A stretch of DNA of 14,305 nucleotides from Verrucomicrobiota bacterium (GTDB lineage Bacteria > Verrucomicrobiota > Verrucomicrobiia > Limisphaerales > JAFMIX01): assembly GCA_026397895.1 (NCBI GenBank), contig JAPLTZ010000320.1, forward strand, positions 1-14,305, given 5' to 3'. Positions 1 to 7,214 of the stretch are shown one piece after another (position 1 is the first letter of the stretch; the number at the start of each line of letters is the position of its first letter). Both the position numbers and the translations under genes were made by a program. The notes beneath the pieces are model-generated. The model was not told the origin of the DNA, ran no database searches, and was given only the letters and a program-made list of their open reading frames with translations.

Positions 1-690
1 CAAGGCTGGCTCGCGACGAAGCTCGAAGCCAGCGGCCAGCAGCAGGCCACCTGGCGCACGAACCCAAAGCTCGCCGGCGGCTCCGGCTGCGGTGGCGACA
101 TCGGCACGCATGCGCTGATGCAGCTCCGTTTCGTCACCGGGCTGGAAGTTGAAGCGGTTTCCGCGCAGCTCGAAACATTCGTGGAAGGCCGCGCGCTCGA
201 CGACCACTTCACGGCTTACTGCAAATTGAGCAACGGCGGCAAGGCGCTCGTGCGCGCGTCGCAGGTCTGCATCGGGCGGAAGAACGACATGGGCATCGAG
301 ATCGCCGGCACGAAGGGCAGCGTCCGCTGGAGTCAGGAAGAGCCGGAGAAACTCCTTGTCACGCTCGCCAACCAACCCGACCGCATCTACTGGCGCGGCG
401 CGATCCAGACCGGCGACGGTTTCCTGCCGAAGGACGACAAGCTCGAAGCCTTGCTCAAGGAGCCGACCATTCCCGCCGGGCATCCCGAAGGTTTCCACGA
501 CGCCTTCGCGCGGCTGCACCGCTTCTTCGAGGCGGACATCCGCAAGTGGCAGGCCGGCAAAAAAGTGGTCAACGACAGCTCCCGCTACGCCAGCGTGGAC
601 GACGGTTGGACGGGCATGGCCTTCATCGCCACCTGCCTCAAGAGCGGCGCCAAGCAAGGCAAGTGGACGCCGATGCCGAAGAAAATTTGA
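1..690 (+). CDS. Gfo/Idh/MocA-family oxidoreductase, C-terminal part (5' end outside window)
   Basis: The reading frame is open from base 1 to the TGA at 688-690 and gives the last 229 residues of a protein that begins upstream of the window. The stretch GGSGCGGDIGTHA (about residues 26-38 of the visible part), followed by a beta-rich region with GMGIEIAGTKGSVRW-like character, is typical of the C-terminal substrate-binding and dimerisation domain of NAD(P)-dependent Gfo/Idh/MocA sugar or polyol dehydrogenases. The His in DIGTHA is the position that usually contributes to substrate binding. The Rossmann domain is not visible, so cofactor and substrate cannot be judged. An internal ATG at 118 should not be taken as the start, because the conserved motif precedes it. 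The gene converges on the isomerase/epimerase at 789-1820, with a palindromic repeat between them. Family assignment is secure; the substrate is unknown. Confidence 0.88.
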   Translation, partial: QGWLATKLEASGQQQATWRTNPKLAGGSGCGGDIGTHALMQLRFVTGLEVEAVSAQLETFVEGRALDDHFTAYCKLSNGGKALVRASQVCIGRKNDMGIEIAGTKGSVRWSQEEPEKLLVTLANQPDRIYWRGAIQTGDGFLPKDDKLEALLKEPTIPAGHPEGFHDAFARLHRFFEADIRKWQAGKKVVNDSSRYASVDDGWTGMAFIATCLKSGAKQGKWTPMPKKI

Positions 691-702
691 ACGATTGCCG
701 AC

Positions 703-777
703 ATCCGCAGATTGCGCGGATTAACGCAGATTTTTTCCCGCCGCCGTTTCATCTGCGCCATCTGTGAAATCTGCGGA
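703..777. repeat. Palindromic intergenic repeat, family A, copy 1
   Basis: Bases 704-713 (TCCGCAGATT) are the exact reverse complement of 768-777 (AATCTGCGGA). Further degenerate copies of the ATCTGCG / CGCAGAT word lie between the arms. The element fills most of the 98-base space between two convergent genes. A second copy with the same arms lies at 5978-6041, also between convergent genes. The hairpin could stop transcription from both sides; that role is inferred. Confidence 0.8.
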
Positions 778-788
778 GGGTAATCCGT

Positions 789-1820
789 TCACTTCCGCGC
801 GAACGCCGCGTCGAACGCCGCTTTATTCGGCGCGAAGTCGAGCTTGCGGACGAACGCGCAGCTCTCTGCCGCGCCGTGGAAGCGGTCCATGCGACCGTCT
901 TCCCATTCCACCGAGAGCGGGCCGCGATAGCCCACGTCGTTCAGCGCGACGATGATTTCCTCGAAGTTCACGTCGCCGTGGCCGAGCGAGCGGAAATCCC
1001 AGAAGCGCCGCGCATCCGTGAAATCCGTGTGGCCGCCGAACACGCCCACGCTGCCGTCGCCGTGGCCCCACCACACGTCCTTCATGTGCGCGTGGAAAAT
1101 GCGCCCGCCGAATTCGCGGATGAACTTCACGTAGTTGACGCCCTGATACGCGAGGTGCGAGGGATCGTAGTTGAAACCGAAACGCTTGTGGTTCTTCACC
1201 GCGTCGAGCGCGCGGCGGGCGGTGGCGAGATCAAAGGCGATTTCCGTGGGATGGACTTCGAGCGCGAAGTTGACGTTCTCCTTCTCGAACACGTCGAGGA
1301 TCGGCAGCCAGCGTTTGGCGAAATCAGCGTAGCCCTTGTTCCAGAAATCCTGGTTCGTCGGCGGGAACGCGTAGATCGAGTGCCAGATGCTTGAACCGGT
1401 GAAGCCGTTCACGACGGCGGGCGCGTCCTTTTTCGCGCCGGGCTGGGCGTTGAAGAATTTCCGCGCGGCGCGGGCGGTGGCCTTCATGCGCTCGGCGGCG
1501 CGCTGGCGGACGCCTTCCGGTTTGCCGTCGCCCCAGACCTCGGCGGGGAGGATGCATTGGTGGCGTTCGTCAATCAGGTCGCACACCGCCTGGCCGACAA
1601 GATGCGCGGAGATGGCGCGGCAGGTGAGGCCGTGCTTCGCGAGCAGCGCCCATTTCTTCTTGCAGTAATCCGGCTCGGCGAGCGCGCGGGCCACGTCGAA
1701 GTGGTCGCCCCAGCAGGCGAGTTCTACGCCGTCGTAGCCCATTTTTTTGACGAGCGGCAGGAGTTCGGCGAGCGGGAGGTCGGCCCATTGGCCGGTGAAG
1801 AGCGTGATGGTTCTTGGCAT
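789..1820 (-). CDS. Sugar phosphate isomerase/epimerase (xylose-isomerase-like TIM barrel)
   Basis: A 343-residue protein without a signal peptide, so probably cytoplasmic. The whole length fits the AP-endonuclease-2/xylose-isomerase-like TIM barrel: an N-terminal strand with GYDGVELACWGDHF (28-41), then candidate metal ligands at strand ends, Glu188 (ALEVHPTE), Asp219 (FNYDPSH), His245 (FHAHMKD) and Glu305 (LSVEWED). These four match the usual divalent-metal site of the family, which isomerises or epimerises sugars, ketoses or inosose-type compounds through an enediol. At 343 residues it is somewhat longer than the usual 260-300; the extra length is around residues 80-150. ATG at 1820 is chosen because the conserved first strand follows directly; no Shine-Dalgarno is visible. 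It faces a Gfo/Idh/MocA gene end-to-end, a common partnership in inositol and sugar catabolism. Exact substrate not determinable. Confidence 0.88.
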   Translation of the reverse strand: MPRTITLFTGQWADLPLAELLPLVKKMGYDGVELACWGDHFDVARALAEPDYCKKKWALLAKHGLTCRAISAHLVGQAVCDLIDERHQCILPAEVWGDGKPEGVRQRAAERMKATARAARKFFNAQPGAKKDAPAVVNGFTGSSIWHSIYAFPPTNQDFWNKGYADFAKRWLPILDVFEKENVNFALEVHPTEIAFDLATARRALDAVKNHKRFGFNYDPSHLAYQGVNYVKFIREFGGRIFHAHMKDVWWGHGDGSVGVFGGHTDFTDARRFWDFRSLGHGDVNFEEIIVALNDVGYRGPLSVEWEDGRMDRFHGAAESCAFVRKLDFAPNKAAFDAAFARK

Positions 1821-1893
1821 AGGATGGGTTGGTTGTCAGAGATTCAAAGCTGCGCGCAATAAACTGGTCGCTGCCCGCCAAAGGTCAATCTTG

Positions 1894-1988
1894 AAAAACC
1901 GTTAACCTTTTCCCGCCGCCGGCGTCCATATCCCCGAAGCGGAATGAATTTGATTGTGAATCCGGCAAAAACCGTTTTAATTTTCCCG
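1894..1988. promoter_or_regulatory. Direct repeat in divergent intergenic region (candidate operator)
   Basis: AAAAACCGTT occurs at 1894-1903 and again at 1967-1976; both copies are followed by a T-rich stretch and TTTCCCG. The spacing is 73 bases, close to seven helical turns. The repeats lie between the minus-strand isomerase (start 1820) and the plus-strand operon (start 2010), where a shared regulator could act. This is a sequence observation only; no cognate regulator is in the window. Confidence 0.35.
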
Positions 1989-2009
1989 TTCCGCCACCAC
2001 CAACCTTTT

Positions 2010-2864
2010 ATGAAAACCACCAACAAACTCATCCTCACCACCATCGCCTGCCTGGGCCTGCTGACTTCGGTCACGCGCGCCGCCGACCAGACCGCCGCCG
2101 AAAAACTCGGCTGGAAGCTCGGCGTCCAATGCTGGACGTTCAAGAAGCTGACGTTGTTTGAGACGCTGGACAAAGTCCACGACCTCGGCCTGAAATACGT
2201 CGAGATGTTTCCCGGCCAGAAACTCAAGCCCGGCTCCGAGTCCAAGACCGGCCCGGCCCTGACCGCGGCGGAAACCGCCGAATTGCAGGCCAAGCTGAAA
2301 GCGACGGGCGTGCAGGTCGCCAGCTTCGGCGTGGCACCCATCCCGGCCGGCGAAGCCGCCGCGCGCAAACAATTCGAGTGGGCCAAGCAGATGGGCATCG
2401 AAGTCCTCGTCACCGAAACCGTCCCGGACGCGACCATTGACAAGCTGAGCGGCGAATTCAACATCAAGGTCGCCCTGCACAACCACCCCACGACTTGGCC
2501 GGCGGAAAAAGTGCTGGAAGCCACCAAGGATTTGAGCCCGCGCATCGGCTCCTGTCTCGACACGGGCCACGTCAAGCGCGCCGGGCGGGACACGATCGCG
2601 ACCATCAAGCAGCTCGGCACCCGCGTCATCCACTCCCACTTCAAGGACGTCATGCCCGTCGAAGGAAAGCCCGGCAAGTGGGAAGACGCCCCGTGGGGCA
2701 CCGGCCAGGGCAACGCCGCCGGGATGTTGGCCGAACTGAAGCAGCTCGGTTTCAAAGGCTATTTCATGATCGAATACGAACACGGCACCGTGGACGAACT
2801 CATGCGCGACCTGCCCAAGTGCGTCGCGTTCTTCAACCAGACCGCCGCCGACCTCGCCAAGTGA
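2010..2864 (+). CDS. Exported sugar phosphate isomerase/epimerase (TIM barrel) with Sec-type signal peptide
   Basis: A 284-residue protein. The frame is open from an ATG at 1944, but the ATG at 2010 is preferred because it begins a classic signal peptide: MKTTNK, a hydrophobic core LILTTIACLGLLTSV, and a cleavage site near TRA-ADQ (residue 24/25). The mature part is a xylose-isomerase-like TIM barrel: GVQCWTF (38-44), LGLKYVEMFPG (59-69), VALHNHP (154-160), SCLDTGHVKR (181-190, Asp184), VIHSHFKD (206-213) and GYFMIEYEH (250-258, Glu255). The first metal-ligand Glu of the cytoplasmic relatives appears as LHNH, a variant I recall in secreted members. It probably acts in the periplasm on a sugar or polyol derivative. 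Fourteen bases separate its stop from the Tat-exported oxidoreductase downstream, so the two are very likely one operon. No Shine-Dalgarno site is visible. Confidence 0.88.
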   Translation: MKTTNKLILTTIACLGLLTSVTRAADQTAAEKLGWKLGVQCWTFKKLTLFETLDKVHDLGLKYVEMFPGQKLKPGSESKTGPALTAAETAELQAKLKATGVQVASFGVAPIPAGEAAARKQFEWAKQMGIEVLVTETVPDATIDKLSGEFNIKVALHNHPTTWPAEKVLEATKDLSPRIGSCLDTGHVKRAGRDTIATIKQLGTRVIHSHFKDVMPVEGKPGKWEDAPWGTGQGNAAGMLAELKQLGFKGYFMIEYEHGTVDELMRDLPKCVAFFNQTAADLAK

Positions 2865-2878
2865 TCAATTCGCGCGTC

Positions 2879-4339
2879 ATGAAATATTCCATCAACCGCC
2901 GCAACTTCCTCAAGACCACCGCGCTCGCGGCGGGCGCGGCTACCGTCGGCTTCCCCGCCTTTGTGCGCGGGCAGAACCTCAACAGCAAACTCAACATCGC
3001 CGCCATCGGTGCCGCCGGCAAAGGCGTGGCCGACACCAAATGCTGCGCCACCGAGAACATCGTCGCCCTCTGCGACGTGGACATGGATTACAGCGCCGGT
3101 CAACGCGCGAAATATCCCGAAGCGAAATTCTTCCAGGACTTCCGCAAGATGTTCGACGCGCTCGGCAAGTCCATTGACGCCGTCACCGTCACCACGCCCG
3201 ACCACACCCACGCCGTCATCGCCACCGCCGCGATGAGTCTGGGCAAACACGTCTATTGCCAGAAACCGCTCACGCAGACCATCTACGAGGCCCGCTACCT
3301 GCGCGACATGGCGCGGCGGAAAAAAATCATCACGCAGATGGGCAATCAGGGCAGCGCCGAAGACGGCCTGCGCCGCGCCGTGGAAGTCATCCAATCCGGC
3401 ATCCTCGGCACCGTCAAGGAAGTCCACGTCTGGAGCAACCGCCCCATCTGGCCGCAGGGCATGAACCGCCCCGAAGGCAGCGACCCCGTCCCCGCCGGTC
3501 TCGACTGGGACCTGTGGATCGGCCCCGCGGCGATGCGCCCCTTCAAGCTCGGCAGCGGCAAAGGCAAACGCGATGCCGGGATTTACAACCCCTTCAACTG
3601 GCGCGGCTGGCAGGACTTCGGCACCGGCGCGCTCGGCGACATGGCCTGCCACACCGTCAACCTGCCGTTCCGCGCGCTCGAACTCGCCTACCCCACCGAG
3701 ATCGAGGGCGAAGCCATCGGCGGCATGAACACCGAGAGCTATCCCATCGGCTCCAAAATCCGCTTCCAGTTTCCCGCGCGCGGCAAGGCCGGTCACCAGG
3801 CCCCGCTCACCTTCTGGTGGTATGACGGCGGCCATCCCAAGCAGAACAATCCCTTGCTCCACGACGGCAACAACAAACCGCCCCGCGAACTCCTCGCCGA
3901 CGTGGAAGCCTTCCGGGGCGAGATTCCCCACAGCGGTTGCCTCATCATCGGCAGCAACGGCACCGCCTTCGCTCCCGACGACATGGGCGCGCAGATGTTC
4001 GTGAAGCTCGCCGGCGAAACGAAATACACCTTCATTGACAAACACCCCGTCGCGATGGCCGTGCCCGTGACGATTCCCCGCAACCCGTTCAAGGGCGACG
4101 GTGATTTCCGGCATCATCAGGAATGGATTGCCGCCATCAAGGACAACAAGCCCGAGACGTGCTACTCGCGGTTCGACATCGGCGCGTATCTCACCGAGAT
4201 TATGCTGCTCGGCTGCGTGGCCCTGCGCGTCGGCAAGAAGATTGACTGGGACGGCCCCAACATGCGCGTCACCAACGCGCCCGAAGCCGCCCGCCTCGTC
4301 AAGCGCGACAACCGCGCCGGCTGGGTGCTGGGCGCTTGA
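2879..4339 (+). CDS. Tat-exported Gfo/Idh/MocA-family oxidoreductase
   Basis: A 486-residue protein. The frame is open from 2495, but that extension only shadows the upstream gene; ATG 2879 starts a twin-arginine signal (NRRNFLK at 6-12, then ALAAGAATVGFPAFVRG). The Rossmann fold follows with NIAAIGAAGKG (39-49) for NAD(P), TTPDHTHA (105-112), and GKHVYCQKPLTQ (122-133), in which Lys129-Pro130 is the family's catalytic-region KP motif with Gln in place of the usual Glu. The C-terminal beta-sheet domain runs to the end; WRGWQDFGTGALGDMACHT contains the substrate-binding His region. Tat export implies that the protein folds in the cytoplasm with its nicotinamide cofactor bound, as known for glucose-fructose oxidoreductase. 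It would oxidise or reduce a sugar or glycoside outside the cytoplasm, together with the exported isomerase encoded just upstream. Family certain; substrate unknown. Confidence 0.92.
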   Translation: MKYSINRRNFLKTTALAAGAATVGFPAFVRGQNLNSKLNIAAIGAAGKGVADTKCCATENIVALCDVDMDYSAGQRAKYPEAKFFQDFRKMFDALGKSIDAVTVTTPDHTHAVIATAAMSLGKHVYCQKPLTQTIYEARYLRDMARRKKIITQMGNQGSAEDGLRRAVEVIQSGILGTVKEVHVWSNRPIWPQGMNRPEGSDPVPAGLDWDLWIGPAAMRPFKLGSGKGKRDAGIYNPFNWRGWQDFGTGALGDMACHTVNLPFRALELAYPTEIEGEAIGGMNTESYPIGSKIRFQFPARGKAGHQAPLTFWWYDGGHPKQNNPLLHDGNNKPPRELLADVEAFRGEIPHSGCLIIGSNGTAFAPDDMGAQMFVKLAGETKYTFIDKHPVAMAVPVTIPRNPFKGDGDFRHHQEWIAAIKDNKPETCYSRFDIGAYLTEIMLLGCVALRVGKKIDWDGPNMRVTNAPEAARLVKRDNRAGWVLGA

Positions 4340-4360
4340 GCAAAACCAAACTCCGACATC

Positions 4361-4399
4361 GGGGAGCGCGTCCATCTGGATGCGCTCCCCGTTTCATTT
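4361..4399 (+). terminator. Rho-independent terminator of the isomerase-oxidoreductase operon
   Basis: GGGGAGCGC at 4361-4369 pairs with GCGCTCCCC at 4382-4390. The stem continues inward through a G-U pair and TCCA/TGGA, and is followed by GTTTCATTT. It starts 21 bases after the stop codon of the oxidoreductase. The trailing T tract is interrupted but the stem is strong. Confidence 0.75.
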
Positions 4400-4420
4400 G
4401 ATGGCTGTGCGCGCAATTGC

Positions 4421-4451
4421 TTGACGGTGGCGGCGGCTTGCGGCATTTAAC
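4421..4451 (+). promoter_or_regulatory. Possible promoter of the permease gene
   Basis: TTGACG at 4421-4426 resembles a -35 box, and TTTAAC at 4446-4451 is a weak -10 match at a rather long 19-base spacing. If real, transcription would start close to the ATG at 4458, giving a nearly leaderless message, in keeping with the lack of a Shine-Dalgarno site. Weak evidence. Confidence 0.2.
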
Positions 4452-4457
4452 GCCCGC

Positions 4458-5966
4458 ATGAAACTTTTCCGCCGCAAACACGCCGCCGACCTCCAGGCCG
4501 AGGCCAAAGCCGACCAGAGCCTCAAGCGCGCGCTCGGCCCGGTGAACCTCACCGCGCTCGGCATCGGTGCCATCATCGGCGCGGGCATCTTCGTGCTCAC
4601 CGGCCAGGCCGCCGCGAAATACGCCGGGCCGGCCATCGTGCTCTCGTTCATCCTCGCGGGGATGGCGTGCGCGTTCGCGGGGCTGTGCTACGCGGAGTTC
4701 GCGGCGATGATTCCCATGTCCGGCTCGGCCTACACCTACGGCTACGCGACGCTCGGCGAATTCGTCGCGTGGATCATCGGCTGGGATCTGATTCTGGAAT
4801 ATCTTTTCGCCGCGTCCACCGTCGCCGTCGGCTGGTCGGGCTACGTCGTTTCGTTTTTGAAGGAATTCGGCATCGTCATCCCCGCGCAATTCACCTCCGC
4901 GCCCTACGACCACCACGCGCCGCTCGACGCGGGCTGGAACATGTGGCGGCTCTTCACCGAGGGCTGGGTCAGCACGGGCGCGACGCTCAACGTGCCGGCG
5001 ATGGTCATCGTCGGCCTCGTCACCTTCCTGCTCGTGCTCGGCATCAAGGAATCGGCCTCGTTCAACAACGTCATCGTCGCCGTCAAGCTCGCGGTCATCC
5101 TCACCTTCATCGCCGTCGGCTTCGCGTTCATCAACCGGCACAACTGGCAGCCGTTCGTGCCGCCGGCCATCGGCCCGGGTGAATTCGGCTGGGGCGGCGT
5201 GCTGCGCGGCGCGGGCGTGATTTTCTTCGCCTACATCGGGTTCGACGCCGTCTCCACCGCCGCGCAGGAGGCGAAAAATCCACAGCGCGACATGCCCATC
5301 GGCATGCTCGCCTCACTCGGCGTTTGCACCATCCTCTACATTATCGTCGCGCTCGTGCTCACCGGCGTGGTGAACTACAAGTCGCTCAACGTCCCCGCGC
5401 CCATCGCCGTGGCCGTGGATTCCTTCGGCGCGAACCTCGCATGGCTGCGGACGGTCATCAAGGTCGGCGCCATCGCCGGATTGTCGTCGGTGATTCTCGT
5501 GATGCTGCTCGGCCAGCCGCGGATTTTCTACTGCATGTCCAAGGACGGGTTGCTGCCGAAGGTTTTCAGCTCGGTGCATCCGAAATTCAAGACGCCGTGG
5601 ATCGCGCAGATCTTCACCGGCATGGTCGCGATGCTCGTGGCGGGGCTGTTCCCCATCGGCCTGCTCGGCGAACTCGTCTCCATCGGCACGCTGCTGGCGT
5701 TCCTGATCGTCTGCGCCGGCGTGCTGGTGTTGCGCAAGCTGCACCCGGAAATCCACCGGCCGTTCCGCACGCCCGCCGTGTGGGTCGTCGCGCCGCTGGG
5801 GATTTTCTTCTGCGGCTGGCTGATGTCCGGCCTGCCGCGCGACACCTGGGCGCGGCTCATTGTCTGGATGCTGCTCGGCTTCGTGATCTATTTCAGCTAC
5901 AGCCACCGCCACTCCAAGCTGCACCACGGCCTCGGCGGCAAGACCATTCCTCCCAAGCCGGAATAG
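4458..5966 (+). CDS. APC-superfamily amino acid permease (cationic amino acid transporter type)
   Basis: A 502-residue inner-membrane protein with about 12 or more hydrophobic segments. After a charged cytoplasmic N-terminus (1-30) comes the APC hallmark in the first membrane helix, GIGAIIGAGIFVLTG (35-49), whose unwound glycine region binds the substrate amino group and carboxylate. Later come CYAEFAAMIPMSGSAYTYGY and FFAYIGFDAVSTAAQEAKNPQRDMPIG, both typical of the CAT/YfnA branch. Length and C-terminal helices match bacterial members of this branch, which import amino acids with protons. It follows the terminator of the preceding operon and converges on a lipoprotein gene, so it appears monocistronic. 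The substrate cannot be read from sequence; a cationic or broad-range amino acid is likely. Confidence 0.92.
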   Translation: MKLFRRKHAADLQAEAKADQSLKRALGPVNLTALGIGAIIGAGIFVLTGQAAAKYAGPAIVLSFILAGMACAFAGLCYAEFAAMIPMSGSAYTYGYATLGEFVAWIIGWDLILEYLFAASTVAVGWSGYVVSFLKEFGIVIPAQFTSAPYDHHAPLDAGWNMWRLFTEGWVSTGATLNVPAMVIVGLVTFLLVLGIKESASFNNVIVAVKLAVILTFIAVGFAFINRHNWQPFVPPAIGPGEFGWGGVLRGAGVIFFAYIGFDAVSTAAQEAKNPQRDMPIGMLASLGVCTILYIIVALVLTGVVNYKSLNVPAPIAVAVDSFGANLAWLRTVIKVGAIAGLSSVILVMLLGQPRIFYCMSKDGLLPKVFSSVHPKFKTPWIAQIFTGMVAMLVAGLFPIGLLGELVSIGTLLAFLIVCAGVLVLRKLHPEIHRPFRTPAVWVVAPLGIFFCGWLMSGLPRDTWARLIVWMLLGFVIYFSYSHRHSKLHHGLGGKTIPPKPE

Positions 5967-5977
5967 CCGGAAACGTA

Positions 5978-6041
5978 ATCCGCAGATTGCGCTGATTCCA
6001 CAGATTGATTGAATCTGCGCCAATCCGCGAAATCTGCGGAT
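5978..6041. repeat. Palindromic intergenic repeat, family A, copy 2
   Basis: Bases 5978-5988 (ATCCGCAGATT) are the exact reverse complement of 6031-6041. The interior carries degenerate copies of the same word (CACAGATT, AATCTGCG, AATCCGCG). The first 14 bases or so match the left arm of the copy at 703-777. It fills the 81-base gap between the ends of the convergent permease and lipoprotein genes. Confidence 0.82.
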
Positions 6042-6047
6042 GCCTCC

Positions 6048-7159
6048 CTACCGCAACGGCCCGTAGACGTGGACCGCCAGCGGCGCGAACCCGTCCGTCA
6101 CCCGGCCCGCCGCCGGCGCGAGCGAACGCGTCTCTCCCAGCACCGCCACCGCGTCGGCCTTCGCATTTTCCGGCGGCAGCGTGAAGCCGAGCGTGTGCGC
6201 CTGCTCCGTGGTGTTCACGGCGAGGATGTAATCACCCGCCGGCACAACGCCGTTGCCGTCGCGCACGCGCAGCAACCGCACTATCACCGCGCTCTGCAAC
6301 GCGGCGTTGAACCGGCGCGCCGGGTCGGCGAACTTCAGCTCGCGCGGCCACCAGAGTTGCTCCGCGCGGAACAGCGGCAGGCGCTCGTTCACCTCGGCGA
6401 CGACGCGCCGCAAGCCGTCCCATACCGCCGGGTGCTCGCGGATTTTCCAGAAGCTGGTGTCGAACGCGAAATAGAACAGCCCGTTCGCGCCGCGCGCGAG
6501 GGCGTCGTAGGTCATCGCGCGCAGCTCGGCCTCCGTCGGCGCGCGGAGCGGCGTGTCCTGCTCGGCGTGCAGGCTGGCGCGGTCGGTGTTCCAATCGAAC
6601 GCCTGAATCACAGCCACGAGCGGCTTGTCCGCCGGCAGCGCGAGCCGCGCCGACTCGACATGCTGGCCGAAGTTTGCCAGCGGCAGCCACGGAATCGGGT
6701 AGCGGTCGAGCATCGTGATGTCCGCGATGTTCGCGAAATGCTGCGCGCTGTCGCCGCGATACAGCACCAGCGCCGTCGGCTTGGCGGGGCAGAGCGACTT
6801 CACGCAAGCGTGTGCGACGCGGACTTGCGCCGGCGAAATCAGGTTCAAGTCCGGCTCGTCCACGAGATACCACGCCCACAACGCCGGATGGCCGCCCACC
6901 GCGTTGATGGCCGCCCGTGCCCGCGCCGCGTCAAACTTCAGTCCGGCAGTCGTGCCCGGCGAGGCCAGGACTTTCAAGCCGCCCGCCTGCGCCGCGTCGA
7001 GAAAACCGCGCGTGGCCGGACCGGTGACTACGTTGCAGCCTTGGTGTCGCCCACGGCGTAGAGGCCGATGGGGAAGAAGTCGCGGGCGGTCGGCGCGGTG
7101 CGGCAGCCGGTGAGACCGATGGCCGCGAGCAGGAGAAAGCCGACGCCGTGAAATTTCAT
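6048..7159 (-). pseudogene. Lipoprotein with glycosidase-like TIM barrel, broken by internal deletion and frameshift
   Basis: From ATG 7159 the frame encodes a lipoprotein signal (FLLLAAIGLTGC, lipobox Cys19) and DFFPIGLYAVGDTK, then hits TAG at 7028-7030. Homologous-looking sequence resumes in another frame (GCNVVTGPATRGFLDAAQAGGLKVLASPG) and stays open to the TAG at 6048-6050, so the larger fragment covers the rest, about 330 residues. Between PIGLYAV and NVV a TIM-barrel first strand-loop-helix is expected; only a few residues remain, so roughly ten residues appear deleted, with a deletion length of 1 modulo 3. The larger part contains WAWYLVDEPD, MLDRYPIPWLP and GLFYFAFDTSFW, suggesting a glycoside-hydrolase-like (beta/alpha) barrel with candidate acidic residues in DEPD. 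A C-terminal beta domain follows. It lies 55 bases downstream of the PATR-protein gene on the same strand. TTG at 6977 could start a truncated protein, but no ribosome site supports it. Confidence 0.75.
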
Positions 7160-7214
7160 GTGCACACTTAACCGCGAAGCCGGGGCGGATTGAAAGCGAA
7201 AAACGCGGCGGCGG

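Noticed and set aside
1944..2009. Earlier in-frame ATG for the exported isomerase
   Set aside because: Starting here would place 22 extra residues before a textbook Sec signal peptide that begins at 2010.
2759..4375. 538-residue open frame on the minus strand opposite the Tat oxidoreductase
   Set aside because: It overlaps a confidently identified gene codon for codon and its translation is Gly/Val/Ala/His-rich without domains, as expected for the antisense of high-GC coding sequence.
4299..5141. 280-residue minus-strand frame opposite the permease start
   Set aside because: Composition dominated by Arg, Asp, Glu and His, the usual antisense shadow of membrane-helix codons; it also runs through the operon terminator.
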